From JBFHFS01 sp041583495 (GTDB lineage Bacteria; Bacteroidota; Bacteroidia; Bacteroidales; Marinilabiliaceae), in NCBI GenBank assembly GCA_041583495.1, contig JBFHFS010000009.1:45341-109340 (forward strand): a stretch of DNA of 64,000 bases, in the 5' to 3' direction. Position numbers and translations under genes: made by a program. This document shows positions 45,458 to 55,631 of the stretch, one piece after another (position 1 is the stretch's first letter; each line of letters starts with the position of its first letter). Below the pieces are notes generated by a model. That model searched no databases, was not told the origin of the DNA, and worked only from the letters and a program-made list of their open reading frames with translations.

Positions 45458-46849
45458 CTAATTGGCATAGGGCATCCCTTCCAGGTAGAAATCAAAATAA
45501 CTGTCTGCACTCCTGGACATCTCACTTTTTTTGAGGCCGGCAGGAGAAAGGGTCTGGCACCACTCTTCCAGGTCAACTTTCAATTGAGCTGCTTTTTCCG
45601 GATATTGGCTCAAAACATCCTTCTTCTCCTCAATGTCATTTTCCAGATTAAACAGATAATCCCGGTCGCCCCCTCTAAGGTATTTCCAGTTACCTTTACG
45701 GATGGTTGCCTGAGCCACCCATCTCCAACACAGTTGCTCATGGGGCGCTTCTTTTAATTCTCCGCTTAAATAGGGGATTAAGTTAACACCATCGAGCATA
45801 TCATCATCCGGCAAGCCCGCCAGCGCGTTGGCTGTGGCGGCAAAATCGAGCGACGAAACCGGATGCTTATACACCCCGGTTTGCAATTTCCCTTTCCAGT
45901 AGACCACGAAAGGCGTGCGCATACCGCCTTCAATGAGCGTCCCTTTTTCACCATTCAACGGGTCGTTTAACGAACCATCCCACCCGGGACCACCGCCTGG
46001 TTTATCCTCTTTGGTAATTTTCAAGGGCGCCCCATTATCCCCAATAAAAAAGATGACGGTGTTTTCGGTCAGCTGGTTCTCTTCCAGGGTCTCCATTATT
46101 CTGCCAACCCCATCGTCGACGGCCGAGAGCATGGCCAATGCCTGCCGCCTGCGTTCCGGCATCTCACCCGGAAAACGATCCAGATATTTTTGAGTGGCAT
46201 CCAGAGGCACGTGTGGGGCACGATAAGCCAGGTAAAAGAAGAAAGGCTCGTTCTTGTGCATATTAATAAACGCACAAGCCGCTTCACTGCATGCCTCGAT
46301 GTGATAGGGTTCGTTCTCCTGCTTCGAAAAGGGTATGACTTCTCCCTTAAAATTAAAATTCGCATAGCCTGCTGCGGCACTATTTTTATAATACACCTGA
46401 TTAAACCCGTGATCCACGATTTCGGAGATAGGCCCAAGATGCCATTTCCCGGCCATCCCGGTTGCATATCCCGCCCCTTGAAGTCTCTGGGCAATCGTTG
46501 TTTGTTCGTTAAATCCGGACAGATCGTCCCCATTTTGCTCCAATCCAAACTTGGCCTGAAAACGACCAGTCATAAGGCCACCTCTGGAGGGGACACACTG
46601 CGGGGCGGTGGAATAACCGCTTTCCATCCTGACTCCTGCTTGCGCCAATTTGTCAATATTCGGGGTTCGAATATCCTCCTTTATTCCCTGACAGGATAGG
46701 TCGGAATAACCATGATCATCGGTGAAAATTAAAATGAAGTTGACCTTTGAATCGGCCTCTTTCTTATTTTGAAATTCGCTCTCCGCCGAACAAGAATAAA
46801 AAACCAATCCGATAAAGGAAAGGGATAAGATAAGTTTGTGAAAATTCAT
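45458..46849 (-). CDS. S1-family sulfatase, lipoprotein
   Basis: 463 residues. Lipoprotein signal with Cys20 (FIGLVFYSCSAE). Formylglycine motif C85-V-P-S-R89 in APQCVPSRGGLMTGR. Metal-site pieces: NFILIFTDDHGYSDLSCQG, YATGMAGKWHLG and VIFFIGDNGAPL. The C-terminus contains the usual NLENDIEEKKDVL end region. It would release sulfate from the polysaccharide or oligomers, anchored in a membrane. It is 77 bases after GH105 and immediately upstream of leader repeat copy B. Confidence 0.92.
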   Translation of the reverse strand: MNFHKLILSLSFIGLVFYSCSAESEFQNKKEADSKVNFILIFTDDHGYSDLSCQGIKEDIRTPNIDKLAQAGVRMESGYSTAPQCVPSRGGLMTGRFQAKFGLEQNGDDLSGFNEQTTIAQRLQGAGYATGMAGKWHLGPISEIVDHGFNQVYYKNSAAAGYANFNFKGEVIPFSKQENEPYHIEACSEAACAFINMHKNEPFFFYLAYRAPHVPLDATQKYLDRFPGEMPERRRQALAMLSAVDDGVGRIMETLEENQLTENTVIFFIGDNGAPLKITKEDKPGGGPGWDGSLNDPLNGEKGTLIEGGMRTPFVVYWKGKLQTGVYKHPVSSLDFAATANALAGLPDDDMLDGVNLIPYLSGELKEAPHEQLCWRWVAQATIRKGNWKYLRGGDRDYLFNLENDIEEKKDVLSQYPEKAAQLKVDLEEWCQTLSPAGLKKSEMSRSADSYFDFYLEGMPYAN

Positions 46850-46926
46850 AACCCTGTTTTTAATAAATGTGACTTAACAAAGACCCTGTTCGTAAAATGC
46901 CTTCCACATAAGGTTTATCACCTCGA

Positions 46927-48024
46927 CTATTTGACCATTTTCCACACCTCCGATCCGGCACTCAGGAATCCCCCAACGCCAAAAATTTCAGTTGTTTCAG
47001 GATCAAATGCGACAGGATATCCACCCACCGGCTGAATGTTTATCAATCGACCATTTTCTTTTTGTCTTTCGCACAAAGCGCTCCATCCCTTTCGAACGAA
47101 GGGTTCGTATTCTTCCCCATCCAAAAGTCCATTGTTAACGGCCCAGGCTAATCCATACACATAAAAAACAGATCCGCTGATATCATCCTGTGCCGGATGG
47201 TCAGGATCCAAAAGGCTCGGCGCCCATGTCCCATTCTCTTTTTGTATCGCTATTAACTTAGCTGCCATCTTTTTAAATATCGTCTCGAAATAATCACGTT
47301 CGGGATGATCCGGGGGAAGAAATTGAAGAACCTCCACGAGTGCCGCGATAACCCAACCATCTCCACGTGCCCAAAAAACCCTTTTCCCGGCCGGTGAAAT
47401 CTTTTGGATATCCCGCTTATCATGAAAATAAAGACTATCCTTTTCACTCCAGTACCAATCATGAGCCTGCTTCCACTCCTGCACCATATAATCTACATAT
47501 TTATTCTCACCGGTTACAGCACCCAACCCGGTCCATACCGGAGCAGCCATATAGAGTGCGTCGCACCAGTTCCATCGTTCCCGGTTATATGTTTGATGCC
47601 ATTTGCCGTCAGCCCCCATAATCATCTTCCTGGGGGGATGAGCTAAAATCCAATCAAATTCTTTTATAAGCGCGGCAATCATTACGGGATCGTTATAATT
47701 CTGATAAAGCTTTATGTAGGATAATCCAACGGCATGGTCATCGGCATGATATCGTCTATCCCGAATACTCCAACCGTTATCCACACCTACAGATTTCACA
47801 TACCTGATATACTTTTTGTTTCCGGTTATTTCATAGAGGTCGGACAACCCCATGTAAAAAGGCGCACAATGCCATTCGAGAGCTCCATGGGGAGAAGGAT
47901 TTTCAAATTGCCATTTTGCTGCCTTCTCCAAACGGTTTACGATTTCCGTTGTATCAAAAACACCTGCCTGTGCAATAGAGCCGAATAGCAACCAAAACAG
48001 AAACACAAGATTCCCTTTACTCAT
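46927..48024 (-). CDS. GH105 unsaturated glucuronyl/galacturonyl hydrolase
   Basis: 365 residues, signal peptide MSKGNLVFLFWLLFGSIAQA. It has the alpha/alpha-barrel and active-site pieces of GH105/GH88: RYHADDHAVG at 91-100, WNWCDALYMA with Asp155 as catalytic acid/base, FWARGDGWVIAALVEVLQ, and the C-terminal GVGGFLSAGSEVWKM. These enzymes remove the 4,5-unsaturated uronic acid that polysaccharide lyases leave at the non-reducing end, often linked to rhamnose (ulvan and rhamnogalacturonan). Its presence implies a lyase acting upstream although none is recognised here. It is 10 bases after the DUF4861 gene, so co-translated. Confidence 0.93.
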   Translation of the reverse strand: MSKGNLVFLFWLLFGSIAQAGVFDTTEIVNRLEKAAKWQFENPSPHGALEWHCAPFYMGLSDLYEITGNKKYIRYVKSVGVDNGWSIRDRRYHADDHAVGLSYIKLYQNYNDPVMIAALIKEFDWILAHPPRKMIMGADGKWHQTYNRERWNWCDALYMAAPVWTGLGAVTGENKYVDYMVQEWKQAHDWYWSEKDSLYFHDKRDIQKISPAGKRVFWARGDGWVIAALVEVLQFLPPDHPERDYFETIFKKMAAKLIAIQKENGTWAPSLLDPDHPAQDDISGSVFYVYGLAWAVNNGLLDGEEYEPFVRKGWSALCERQKENGRLINIQPVGGYPVAFDPETTEIFGVGGFLSAGSEVWKMVK

Positions 48025-48034
48025 AATTTAGATT

Positions 48035-48970
48035 TTAATAAAAGGGGTGAACCGCCAGATATTTATTCCAATCTGATGAGGTTTTAATAACTCCGGCTTT
48101 CTCCCAACCATAGCCTGCGCGATAGGCTATTTTTCCTGAAGCATCCGTGGCGGTAATAAACAGGACATGTCCATCATCGTCCCGCTCCGAATCAACCAGT
48201 TTACAGCTTTTTATTAGGGAAGGGTCCATCACAACGCCGGTGCCAAGGCCAAAGCCATCTATTGTTTCCCAACAAGCCATCCACCCTGAGGCTAAATCCT
48301 TTGACACAGCGGCTTTTCCATCATGCGTAGTAATCCCGATTGCAAGCGGCAGATCGGCCGCCAACCGACCGTTTTTCCAAAAGGTTGAAACCACCCTAAA
48401 GAAGCGATCACCCAGCTTGATGGAAATCTGCTTTTCTTCCTTAAAGGCATCTTGATGATGGTTCCATTGGTAGGTTAAAACGAAAACGGTTTCCTGCACC
48501 TCACGCTTAATTATTTTCCATTGGGTATAAGTATCTGAGGTCACCAGGCTATCGTTGATCCATAATCCCAATCCTCCGCATCCCCTGGAGGTCCCGACGT
48601 GATAGGGATCGTACCCCTCACCATGATCGCGGTGGTACGATTGCTTGTTAACATTACCAAGATACCACTTATCAATGATCGAATAATCGACACGTTTAAG
48701 CCAGCAATCTATCCCACTATCTTCCGGTTTATTGCGCAACGCCGGGCCGTAAACCCGAAAAGCCACCTTATCGTTTTCCCATGCAAAATCATCGGCGCGT
48801 TCAGGGACAAACCGGGCATGTGTTTTAACTAATGTTTGTTGGGGGGAGCGCCATGAAACTATGGTTCCCAACGAAAACAGGAAAAACAAACCCAAAGCAA
48901 GCCCGCAGCTCACGAATAACAAGCCACTTACCAGTCCATTGCTTTTATTTAATTTTCTAATCATTTCCAA
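48035..48970 (-). CDS. DUF4861 family protein
   Basis: 311 residues with an N-terminal hydrophobic segment (LVSGLLFVSCGLALGLFFLF) that is a signal or membrane anchor. The core matches my recollection of DUF4861: ARFVPERADDFAWENDKVAF, SGIDCWLKRVDYSIIDKWYL, YHRDHGEGYDPYHVGTSRGC and GGLGLWINDS, with conserved His, Asp and Trp residues that could form a sugar site. No activity for the family is known to me with certainty. It often accompanies uronic-acid-handling genes, and here it precedes GH105 by 10 bases. A start a few codons later (MIRKLNKS) is possible. Confidence 0.85.
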   Translation of the reverse strand: MEMIRKLNKSNGLVSGLLFVSCGLALGLFFLFSLGTIVSWRSPQQTLVKTHARFVPERADDFAWENDKVAFRVYGPALRNKPEDSGIDCWLKRVDYSIIDKWYLGNVNKQSYHRDHGEGYDPYHVGTSRGCGGLGLWINDSLVTSDTYTQWKIIKREVQETVFVLTYQWNHHQDAFKEEKQISIKLGDRFFRVVSTFWKNGRLAADLPLAIGITTHDGKAAVSKDLASGWMACWETIDGFGLGTGVVMDPSLIKSCKLVDSERDDDGHVLFITATDASGKIAYRAGYGWEKAGVIKTSSDWNKYLAVHPFY

Positions 48971-49035
48971 CTTATTGTATCTGGTGAGATCGTTTATAAT
49001 TCACACGTCCTTTATCATAAAAAGGCTCTCCATCA

Positions 49036-50886
49036 TTAATTTATCGGCCAATCACGAATTAAATACCCATCGGCAGTTACAATTCTGATATTCTTTAAAG
49101 CCATTTCTCCCGCTCCGGACGATGGTTGTATTTTTATCACTTTCAATACCGAAGCCAAAGGCATTTCTATTGAATAGTGATGCCATTTCCCATCGTGAAC
49201 ACCCTGTATAGGAGTCGCATTTTCCACTGAGTATTCCTTTTCTCCGCCACATTTCCATGCCAGTTTCCCGTCTCCTTTGCTGGTCGACTTCATTTCAAAT
49301 TCCATCATAAAGGTGTCACTTGAAATATTCGGGTTATAATAGGTCTCCACAGATGGAGATGGACCTGACGACTTAATTATTAATGCTTTGTCGGCTATCG
49401 AAACCTTGGTGTCTTGTGACCCGACCCATGCATCGGCCACATTTCCGGCATATTTCTTATTTTTTTGGGCTAATAAAATCCCTGCTTCTGTGGCATGAGC
49501 ATCCAAAAGTTCTGTCATCTCTTTTACTTTCCCGGGCATGGTGGCCGCCAGGTTATTGGTTTCACCAATGTCATCCTTCAGGTTGAACAATTCGTAACGG
49601 TGTTCCTGGTTGGGTCCATCGAAGTAAAATTTGTACAATCGCCAGGGACCTTGTCGCATTGAAATATTAGCACGATTACCGGTAGCCACTACATTGTGAC
49701 AAAAGGTAGAATAGATGGGTGGACGTTCATAATTTTTCCCTTTTAGAGCCTTAACATAACTCACTCCATCCGTTACCAAATCATCAGGGAATGGAATATC
49801 AAGAAGTTCCAGCAAGGAAGCATAATGATCGACCGTTGAAGTAACAACGGCGGATTTGGAACCTGCTTTGGTAACACCAGGCACACGAACAATCATTGGA
49901 ACCCGAACACCACCTTCGTAATTGTTCCCCTTTCCTGCACGCAATGGATAATTATTGGTAGGATTGGTTCCATCAGGTCCATCGTACATATTGCCACCGT
50001 TGTCGGAGGTAAAAACCACGATGGTTTCGTCTTCCAGATGCAAATCTTTAATGGTTTGCAAAACCCGTCCAATATTGATATCCATAGTTTCAATCATCGC
50101 TCCCATCGTGGGGCTTCGTTGAATGTTTTTGGGATTCAGTTTTGCCTGGTATTTTTGTTTCAACTTTTCTTTTGCCTGGAAAGGGGCATGGACATCGTAG
50201 TACCACAAACAAAGCAAAAATGGTTTTTCTTTGTTCGAGGAGATATATTTAATGGCCTCATCCGTTAAAACGTCGGAGATATGGGTTCCGGAGGGTACAA
50301 CAGGAAGCGTTTCGCAATTCCAGGGAGCAAAATAGCTGCCTGGTCCCGGAGGGCCGGGATGCTCCCGCCCCCCTACAACCACATCGAACCCCTGATTCTC
50401 GGGAATATATGGTTCGCGACCGAGGTGCCACTTACCCATAAATGCCGTAGAATATCCATTTTCTTTTAACACCTCTGCAAATGTTAGATATTCATTGGGA
50501 AGCCGGGTGCGCGTTTGGGGTGTAGCCGTCTTATGAAAAGGGGCAGCCGTGAATGTTTCCAGGGGATCGAGCACCACCTCCTCCACATGCCCCGAAGGAG
50601 TTGTGAACCGCAACCGACCGGGTTCCTGGCCAGTCATAATACTTGCCCGGGTTGGTGAACAAAGGGGGCTGGCAGTGTATGCATCGGTAAAAAGCACTGC
50701 TGTTTCAGCGAAGGCATCCAGATTTGGGGTTTCATAAAAATCGGACCCATAACAGGTTAAATCCCTCCATCCCAAATCATCGGCCAGAATAAAAACAACA
50801 TTTGGCCTTTGTGCTTTTGCGGGCTGGTTGGCCTGAACAGCGATGCAAAGCAAAAGCAACATACAGGTTATAATGGTTTTACACAT
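49036..50886 (-). CDS. S1-family sulfatase with C-terminal beta domain
   Basis: 616 residues, signal peptide ending CIAVQANQ (no lipobox), so probably soluble periplasmic. Formylglycine motif C76-S-P-T-R80 in SPLCSPTRASIMTGQ; metal-site pieces NVVFILADDLGWRDLTCYGS, YSTAFMGKWHLGRE and VVFTSDNGGNMYD. Beyond the normal sulfatase end (about 480) lies an extra beta-rich domain (KVSIADKALIIKSSGPSPSV; FMMEFEMKSTSKGDGKLAWK), perhaps carbohydrate-binding, making it the longest sulfatase here. 65 bases before DUF4861 and 15 bases after GH78 copy 4. Confidence 0.92.
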   Translation of the reverse strand: MCKTIITCMLLLLCIAVQANQPAKAQRPNVVFILADDLGWRDLTCYGSDFYETPNLDAFAETAVLFTDAYTASPLCSPTRASIMTGQEPGRLRFTTPSGHVEEVVLDPLETFTAAPFHKTATPQTRTRLPNEYLTFAEVLKENGYSTAFMGKWHLGREPYIPENQGFDVVVGGREHPGPPGPGSYFAPWNCETLPVVPSGTHISDVLTDEAIKYISSNKEKPFLLCLWYYDVHAPFQAKEKLKQKYQAKLNPKNIQRSPTMGAMIETMDINIGRVLQTIKDLHLEDETIVVFTSDNGGNMYDGPDGTNPTNNYPLRAGKGNNYEGGVRVPMIVRVPGVTKAGSKSAVVTSTVDHYASLLELLDIPFPDDLVTDGVSYVKALKGKNYERPPIYSTFCHNVVATGNRANISMRQGPWRLYKFYFDGPNQEHRYELFNLKDDIGETNNLAATMPGKVKEMTELLDAHATEAGILLAQKNKKYAGNVADAWVGSQDTKVSIADKALIIKSSGPSPSVETYYNPNISSDTFMMEFEMKSTSKGDGKLAWKCGGEKEYSVENATPIQGVHDGKWHHYSIEMPLASVLKVIKIQPSSGAGEMALKNIRIVTADGYLIRDWPIN

Positions 50887-50901
50887 CTTTATTAGAATTT
50901 A

Positions 50902-53658
50902 TTATTTATTCATCTCGATCAAAAAAGTTCCCGAACCATAATGGCCTGCCAATGAGAAGTCACTCCCGGAGTTAACCACCTCGACAGGTTCCCCGTTAAC
51001 CTTCACTTCAACCCCTGCTCCATAGTTGGGAACATAGATCTCTCCCGTTGAATTTTCCGGGATTTGGATTTCCCAGGAAAACCGCCCCTCCTCATTTTTC
51101 CAGGCACTTTTAATGGTTCCAAATCCAGACTCATAAGATGCCTCGGCCCTGGTCAGATATTGTGTCAGGTAGGGTTTAAACACAACTTTTTTAAATCCCG
51201 GTTCATCTACCGAAGGGTTAATTCCGGCAATCCCCGAATAAAACCAGGCATCGTAACCCGCCTGCATAGGGTGACTGTGCGAACGAAAAGCCAAATCTTC
51301 AGATTCCTGGGAATAAACAGGCAATACCTCCCAAAGTGTCGTGGCATCGAAGTGCTCCCACATATAAGCGAAACTATACTCTCCCTTTTTACTAAGTAAG
51401 CGATAAACCTCCTCTTCCTGCCCATTCTCGGCCAAAACCTTAAAAATTCTGGAGATGCCAAAAATGCCGGTACTTATAAAACCATTGAATTTTTCATTAA
51501 TGCTTTGAACGATGGAGGCCGCCACTTTTTCCCGCAAATCCGCCGGTACAATTCCAATATCCAGGGCCATGGCATTGGCCGTTTGGCTGCCGTAGGTTGA
51601 ATGCTGGGAATCGTAGAATTGGGCATTAAAACGGTCAATGGTTTTTTGATGGAGTTTTGTGTAGTAATCGAAGTCCTCGTTATGGCCAAGGATTTTAGCC
51701 GTCTTACTCATAATATCCAGATCCAGGATGTGATACGCCGTAGAACTTACCGAAACGGGACAATCGATGTTACCATTCCCCCCCGGAGGACACCAATCGC
51801 CCAGCCCGTGAGGAATAATGCCATCTTCATTGATGGCATGAACATAATCCACCCAACCCTTCATGTCGGGATAAAAATTCTGCAACAGCACTTTCTCACC
51901 GTAATACATATAGAGATACCATGGAACCTGGGTCATGGCCGTTCCCCAATCGGGTGAGGCCACCCCGCTGGTTCTCCGTCCGGGAACAATCATGGTTGGG
52001 ATTCCCTCAGGCTTATTGATAATGCTCCGATCGTGGAAACTGCGTCCAAAATAGAGCTCTTTATTGGTTCTTCTGCCCGAGGAGCGCATATCAAACACAT
52101 ACTTGCTCAAAAACCGCCGGGCATCGAAGCCGGAGATCAACGGCAGAGCAACGGCATGGGCATCTCCGGTCCACCCGCACTTCTCCCGGTGCGGGCAATC
52201 GGTGGGGATACTGTGAATGTTACTCTTTATGGTCCACTCTGCCAGTTGATGCAGTCTGTTAATATTCTCTTCAGAACAAATAAACTGCCCCGTTTTAGGC
52301 AGCGACGAATAAACCACCATGCCCTTTAGCAGATCGTTGGATGGCTGAGCGGTTAATCCATCCACTTCAACATATCGAAATCCCAGGTAAGTAAATTTTG
52401 GTTCCCATATCTCTTCCCCTTTACCCTTACAGATGTATGTAAGTGTTTGAATCACCTTTGTTGCCCTTATTCCTGTTGTACGCGGATCAATCTCGCCATT
52501 CTCATCGAGTTCTTCGACACATTTTAGGGTAATCTGCTGCCCTTTATCTCCTCTTATTTTCAATTTTACCCAGCCGGCAAAATTCTGTCCAAAATCAAAG
52601 ATGTAACGACCATCCCCTTTGGTAATTATCCCCTTTGTTTCAATGCTGTCCATTATTTGAATAGGGTCGGCAAATTGTTGGAACAACTCATTGGGATGGT
52701 TCTCTGCCAGCAACGCGTTTTTCCACGATTCATCCGTTTCGCCTGGCTTAAAAAAATCCGGAGCCTCCAGGTTGGCATCATAGGTTTCACCCGCATAAAT
52801 ATTGGAAAAAGTGATTGGCCCATGTTTCCATTTCCAGCTTGCATCGGTTCCGGTTGTCGTTGTTAAACCATCTTTATATTGGATTTTAAGTTGAGCAATA
52901 AAAACCGGGTGACCATAAATCATATTTTTGCCCCAAACGACATTTTGATTGTACCAGCCATTGCCTAGCATTACACCCAATACATTTTTTCCTTTAACAA
53001 GATCTGTGGAGATTTCATAAACAGAATAATAGGTATAATCCTCGTAATTGGTCTGCCCGGGATCAAGCACATTATTCCCTATTTTATCCCCGTTGATGAA
53101 GGCATCGTAAAAACCGGGAGCCGTAATATAGAGGTGTGCAGATTCAATTTGCTCAATATTTTCAATATCAATTTCTCTTTTGAATATGGGCAGAGCCGAG
53201 TCGGGATGATAGGAATAGGTTATCCATTTTGCCTTCCAATCCTCAGGATAATCGAGAGGTGTCCAAAAACGCTTTACCTCACTCCAGTGACTATGCCTTC
53301 CTTTGGAATCCCATACCTTCACCTTGAAGAAATAGGATTTACCACTCTCTAAGAGACTCTCTTTATATTTATACTGAAGCTGGCCCATCTCTTCATCTTT
53401 GCCGGAGTCCCAGACATTCCCGACATCTTCATTGATGCTCTCCGGGTTATCGGCGATTAAAACCCGGCAGGCGGACTGAGCAAAATCAGGCGTTTCACTA
53501 CTTATTTGCCACGAAAAAAGAGGGTTGTTATCCATATTTGAGATAAACTGTACCTCAACATCCGTTACTTCGAATTGCGTGTTTTGGCAACCGGTGAAAA
53601 CCACGATCACCAAAAGCCATGAAAAGAAGATTTTTTGTGTTTTTTTTCGATATCCCAT
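50902..53658 (-). CDS. GH78 alpha-L-rhamnosidase (copy 4), lipoprotein
   Basis: 918 residues; the N-terminus FFSWLLVIVVFTGCQNT is a lipoprotein signal with Cys24. Standard GH78 order; catalytic stretch DCPHREKCGWTGD at 487-499 (Glu492), and TTLWEVLPVYSQESEDLAFR near 790. Most like copy 3 in sequence style. It is sandwiched between two sulfatases (36 bases after one, 15 before the other), consistent with rhamnose release after desulfation. Confidence 0.93.
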   Translation of the reverse strand: MGYRKKTQKIFFSWLLVIVVFTGCQNTQFEVTDVEVQFISNMDNNPLFSWQISSETPDFAQSACRVLIADNPESINEDVGNVWDSGKDEEMGQLQYKYKESLLESGKSYFFKVKVWDSKGRHSHWSEVKRFWTPLDYPEDWKAKWITYSYHPDSALPIFKREIDIENIEQIESAHLYITAPGFYDAFINGDKIGNNVLDPGQTNYEDYTYYSVYEISTDLVKGKNVLGVMLGNGWYNQNVVWGKNMIYGHPVFIAQLKIQYKDGLTTTTGTDASWKWKHGPITFSNIYAGETYDANLEAPDFFKPGETDESWKNALLAENHPNELFQQFADPIQIMDSIETKGIITKGDGRYIFDFGQNFAGWVKLKIRGDKGQQITLKCVEELDENGEIDPRTTGIRATKVIQTLTYICKGKGEEIWEPKFTYLGFRYVEVDGLTAQPSNDLLKGMVVYSSLPKTGQFICSEENINRLHQLAEWTIKSNIHSIPTDCPHREKCGWTGDAHAVALPLISGFDARRFLSKYVFDMRSSGRRTNKELYFGRSFHDRSIINKPEGIPTMIVPGRRTSGVASPDWGTAMTQVPWYLYMYYGEKVLLQNFYPDMKGWVDYVHAINEDGIIPHGLGDWCPPGGNGNIDCPVSVSSTAYHILDLDIMSKTAKILGHNEDFDYYTKLHQKTIDRFNAQFYDSQHSTYGSQTANAMALDIGIVPADLREKVAASIVQSINEKFNGFISTGIFGISRIFKVLAENGQEEEVYRLLSKKGEYSFAYMWEHFDATTLWEVLPVYSQESEDLAFRSHSHPMQAGYDAWFYSGIAGINPSVDEPGFKKVVFKPYLTQYLTRAEASYESGFGTIKSAWKNEEGRFSWEIQIPENSTGEIYVPNYGAGVEVKVNGEPVEVVNSGSDFSLAGHYGSGTFLIEMNK

Positions 53659-53694
53659 AATCCTAATAATGATATTTTCGTTTCCAGCGGGTGA

Positions 53695-55164
53695 TTATCG
53701 CTTAAATGATTTAATCATCTCATTTAAAATGGTATCCCCTGTTTCCTGTTGCCAGCGATTAAGTTCCTCCTCCAGTATTCGTTGAATTTGATCATATCCC
53801 GGCTCTCCGTACACATTATGCATCTGTCCCGGGTCACAGGCCATATCGTACAGTTCAAAGGGAGGTCGGTTTCGCTCCAACGCCACAATGGCCTGATAAT
53901 ATTCCGGGAATTCGTTTTTCCGGCTTACAATGGCCGGATAAGTCAGATTTCCCCAGGGCTGTCCTCCCTGATATAAATCGGCGGGGAGCAAGTAACTTTT
54001 TGAGGGTTTCAGGTTTTTAATCAAATAGTATTTCCCATCAAAGATGGCCCTGCTGGGGTAAAATTCCGGATAAACCGGGCCATGTGAGTTGTGGGTGGTA
54101 AAGATAAATTTCCGGTCTTCCCATTGTTTTTCACCCTCTTTAATAAGGGGCATCAACGACCTGCCCTGAACCTGTTCGGGGACAGGAATCCCGGCATACT
54201 CAAACATGGTAGGCAGCAAGTCGATCAATGACACCAGTTCATCCTTGGTTTTTTCTTTCTGAAGATTGGGACCGGCAATAACCAAAGGAACATGAGAGCC
54301 TGCATAATAGGCGGTAGCTTTAGACCGGTGAAAGGCAGGACCGTGATCGCTTGTAAAAATAATGAGGGTCTCCTCTTCTTTGCCTGCATCTTTCAAAGCA
54401 TCCAGTATCCGGCCGGTCAACTGATCGGTAAGCATCACGCTCACGTAATAATACAAGAGATCCTCCCTCACCTCTTTTATATCGGGCAGGTAGGGAAAAA
54501 CCTCCAGCTCCCCCTGGTCGGGCCAATCCCCTTTATAGAGTTGTGCCTGCTTTTTAAATGGGCGGTGCGGGGGCGAAATATTCGCCTGGATAAAAAATGG
54601 CTGGTTACCTGCATCCTGGATTATTTGAGTAACATCCTGGTAATAGGCCTCCTGGTTGGTTTTGGTAGAATACCGGCCACTGAAGGGATACTTATACGGG
54701 AAACTCAAATGGAATTTGGCCATGATGGCCGTGTAATAACCGGCTCTGTTCATTATTTCGGGCAGGGTTTGCACCCAATCGTAAACCCCCACAACATCTG
54801 ACTTTGTGGAATGGCGGGCAAAATCCTCATCCGGATCACTTAATTTCGGGCCAAAGGTGTTTCGCCAGTGCCCATTGGCATGAGGATACATCCCGGTTAA
54901 TATGGAACTACGACTGGGCGAACAGGATGAACAAACCGAAAAAGCATGGGGAAAAAGCGTCCCATGCTTTGCCAGGCCGTCAATATTAGGCGTTTTAATG
55001 CCGGACGTTCCCTCGCACGACATGTGATAACCCATGTCATCGGCCAGGATCAGAATAATATTCTTATGCTTATTGCCGGCATCGGTGGCAAGACACCTTC
55101 CTTGAAAAAAAAGAATAACAAGGAAGAGATAGAAGAATACAACTGTTTTTTTTGCCTGAATCAT
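53695..55164 (-). CDS. S1-family sulfatase
   Basis: 489 residues from the ATG at 55164, which gives the signal KKTVVFFYLFLVILFFQGRC; the open frame extends 39 codons upstream into the remains of another sulfatase gene and is not signal-like. Formylglycine motif C81-S-P-S-R85 in SSCSPSRSSILTGMYPH. Metal-site pieces: NIILILADDMGYHMSCEGTS, YYTAIMAKFHLSF (KFH where most have KWH) and LIIFTSDHGPAFHRS. The replaced Trp and the heparan-sulfatase-like layout suggest a different substrate position from the other copies. Cys24 may be lipidated, though the lipobox is weak. Confidence 0.9.
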   Translation of the reverse strand: MIQAKKTVVFFYLFLVILFFQGRCLATDAGNKHKNIILILADDMGYHMSCEGTSGIKTPNIDGLAKHGTLFPHAFSVCSSCSPSRSSILTGMYPHANGHWRNTFGPKLSDPDEDFARHSTKSDVVGVYDWVQTLPEIMNRAGYYTAIMAKFHLSFPYKYPFSGRYSTKTNQEAYYQDVTQIIQDAGNQPFFIQANISPPHRPFKKQAQLYKGDWPDQGELEVFPYLPDIKEVREDLLYYYVSVMLTDQLTGRILDALKDAGKEEETLIIFTSDHGPAFHRSKATAYYAGSHVPLVIAGPNLQKEKTKDELVSLIDLLPTMFEYAGIPVPEQVQGRSLMPLIKEGEKQWEDRKFIFTTHNSHGPVYPEFYPSRAIFDGKYYLIKNLKPSKSYLLPADLYQGGQPWGNLTYPAIVSRKNEFPEYYQAIVALERNRPPFELYDMACDPGQMHNVYGEPGYDQIQRILEEELNRWQQETGDTILNEMIKSFKR

Positions 55165-55180
55165 CCTGGGTAAAGTTGAG

Positions 55181-55631
55181 TTAATAAAATAAGCCAATGG
55201 GCCTTTTATTCTGTAAGTCAACAGAATAAGTGATTCTAACAAGTGAATCTCTTCGGGCGTTGAGATAAAATTCATCCCCAATGCCTTCTATCCACTTGTG
55301 AGTTTTGTGCCAAAGCTCCCTTATTATTAAGTGGAATTTTTCATCCCAAAAACTACTTGTCAGTTGGCCGGGATCATTCACCCGATCGAACAAGACATTA
55401 TGGCGTTTACATTTTCCTCTTTTCGATTGTGCATAGGTATATTTGTTTGTAATCACCCTCCTAAAACCGTTGCCCACAAGCAACCATAGGGAAAGTTTGC
55501 TGATCGGAAAACACGAACAGGGGATATGGCTTTTGGGCTCTCTTTTTTTTTGGCCTGCAACCAAATCCACAAAAAACAGAGATGCTGTTCTTCCTGAAAT
55601 TAATAACGCGTTTTTTTCCATCGCTCAACAT
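55181..55631 (-). pseudogene. Sulfatase ghost with large internal deletion
   Basis: Two pieces of one sulfatase joined out of frame. From the ATG at 55631, a 56-codon frame reads a lipoprotein-like signal (ISVFCGFGCRPKKK), then KPYPLFVFSDQQTFPMVACG, closely matching KPNLVFIFSDQQTFDMLGCY of the sulfatase at 31511-32968, and stops at 55461. The overlapping frame down to 55181 continues with GFRRVITNKYTYAQSKRG and NVLFDRVNDPGQL, matching the C-terminal third of the same protein (SYRGVITRDYTFATKK, NVLFDRKNDPYQL). The roughly 330 residues between, including the CxPxR active site, are gone. It is a dead paralogue. Confidence 0.85.
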
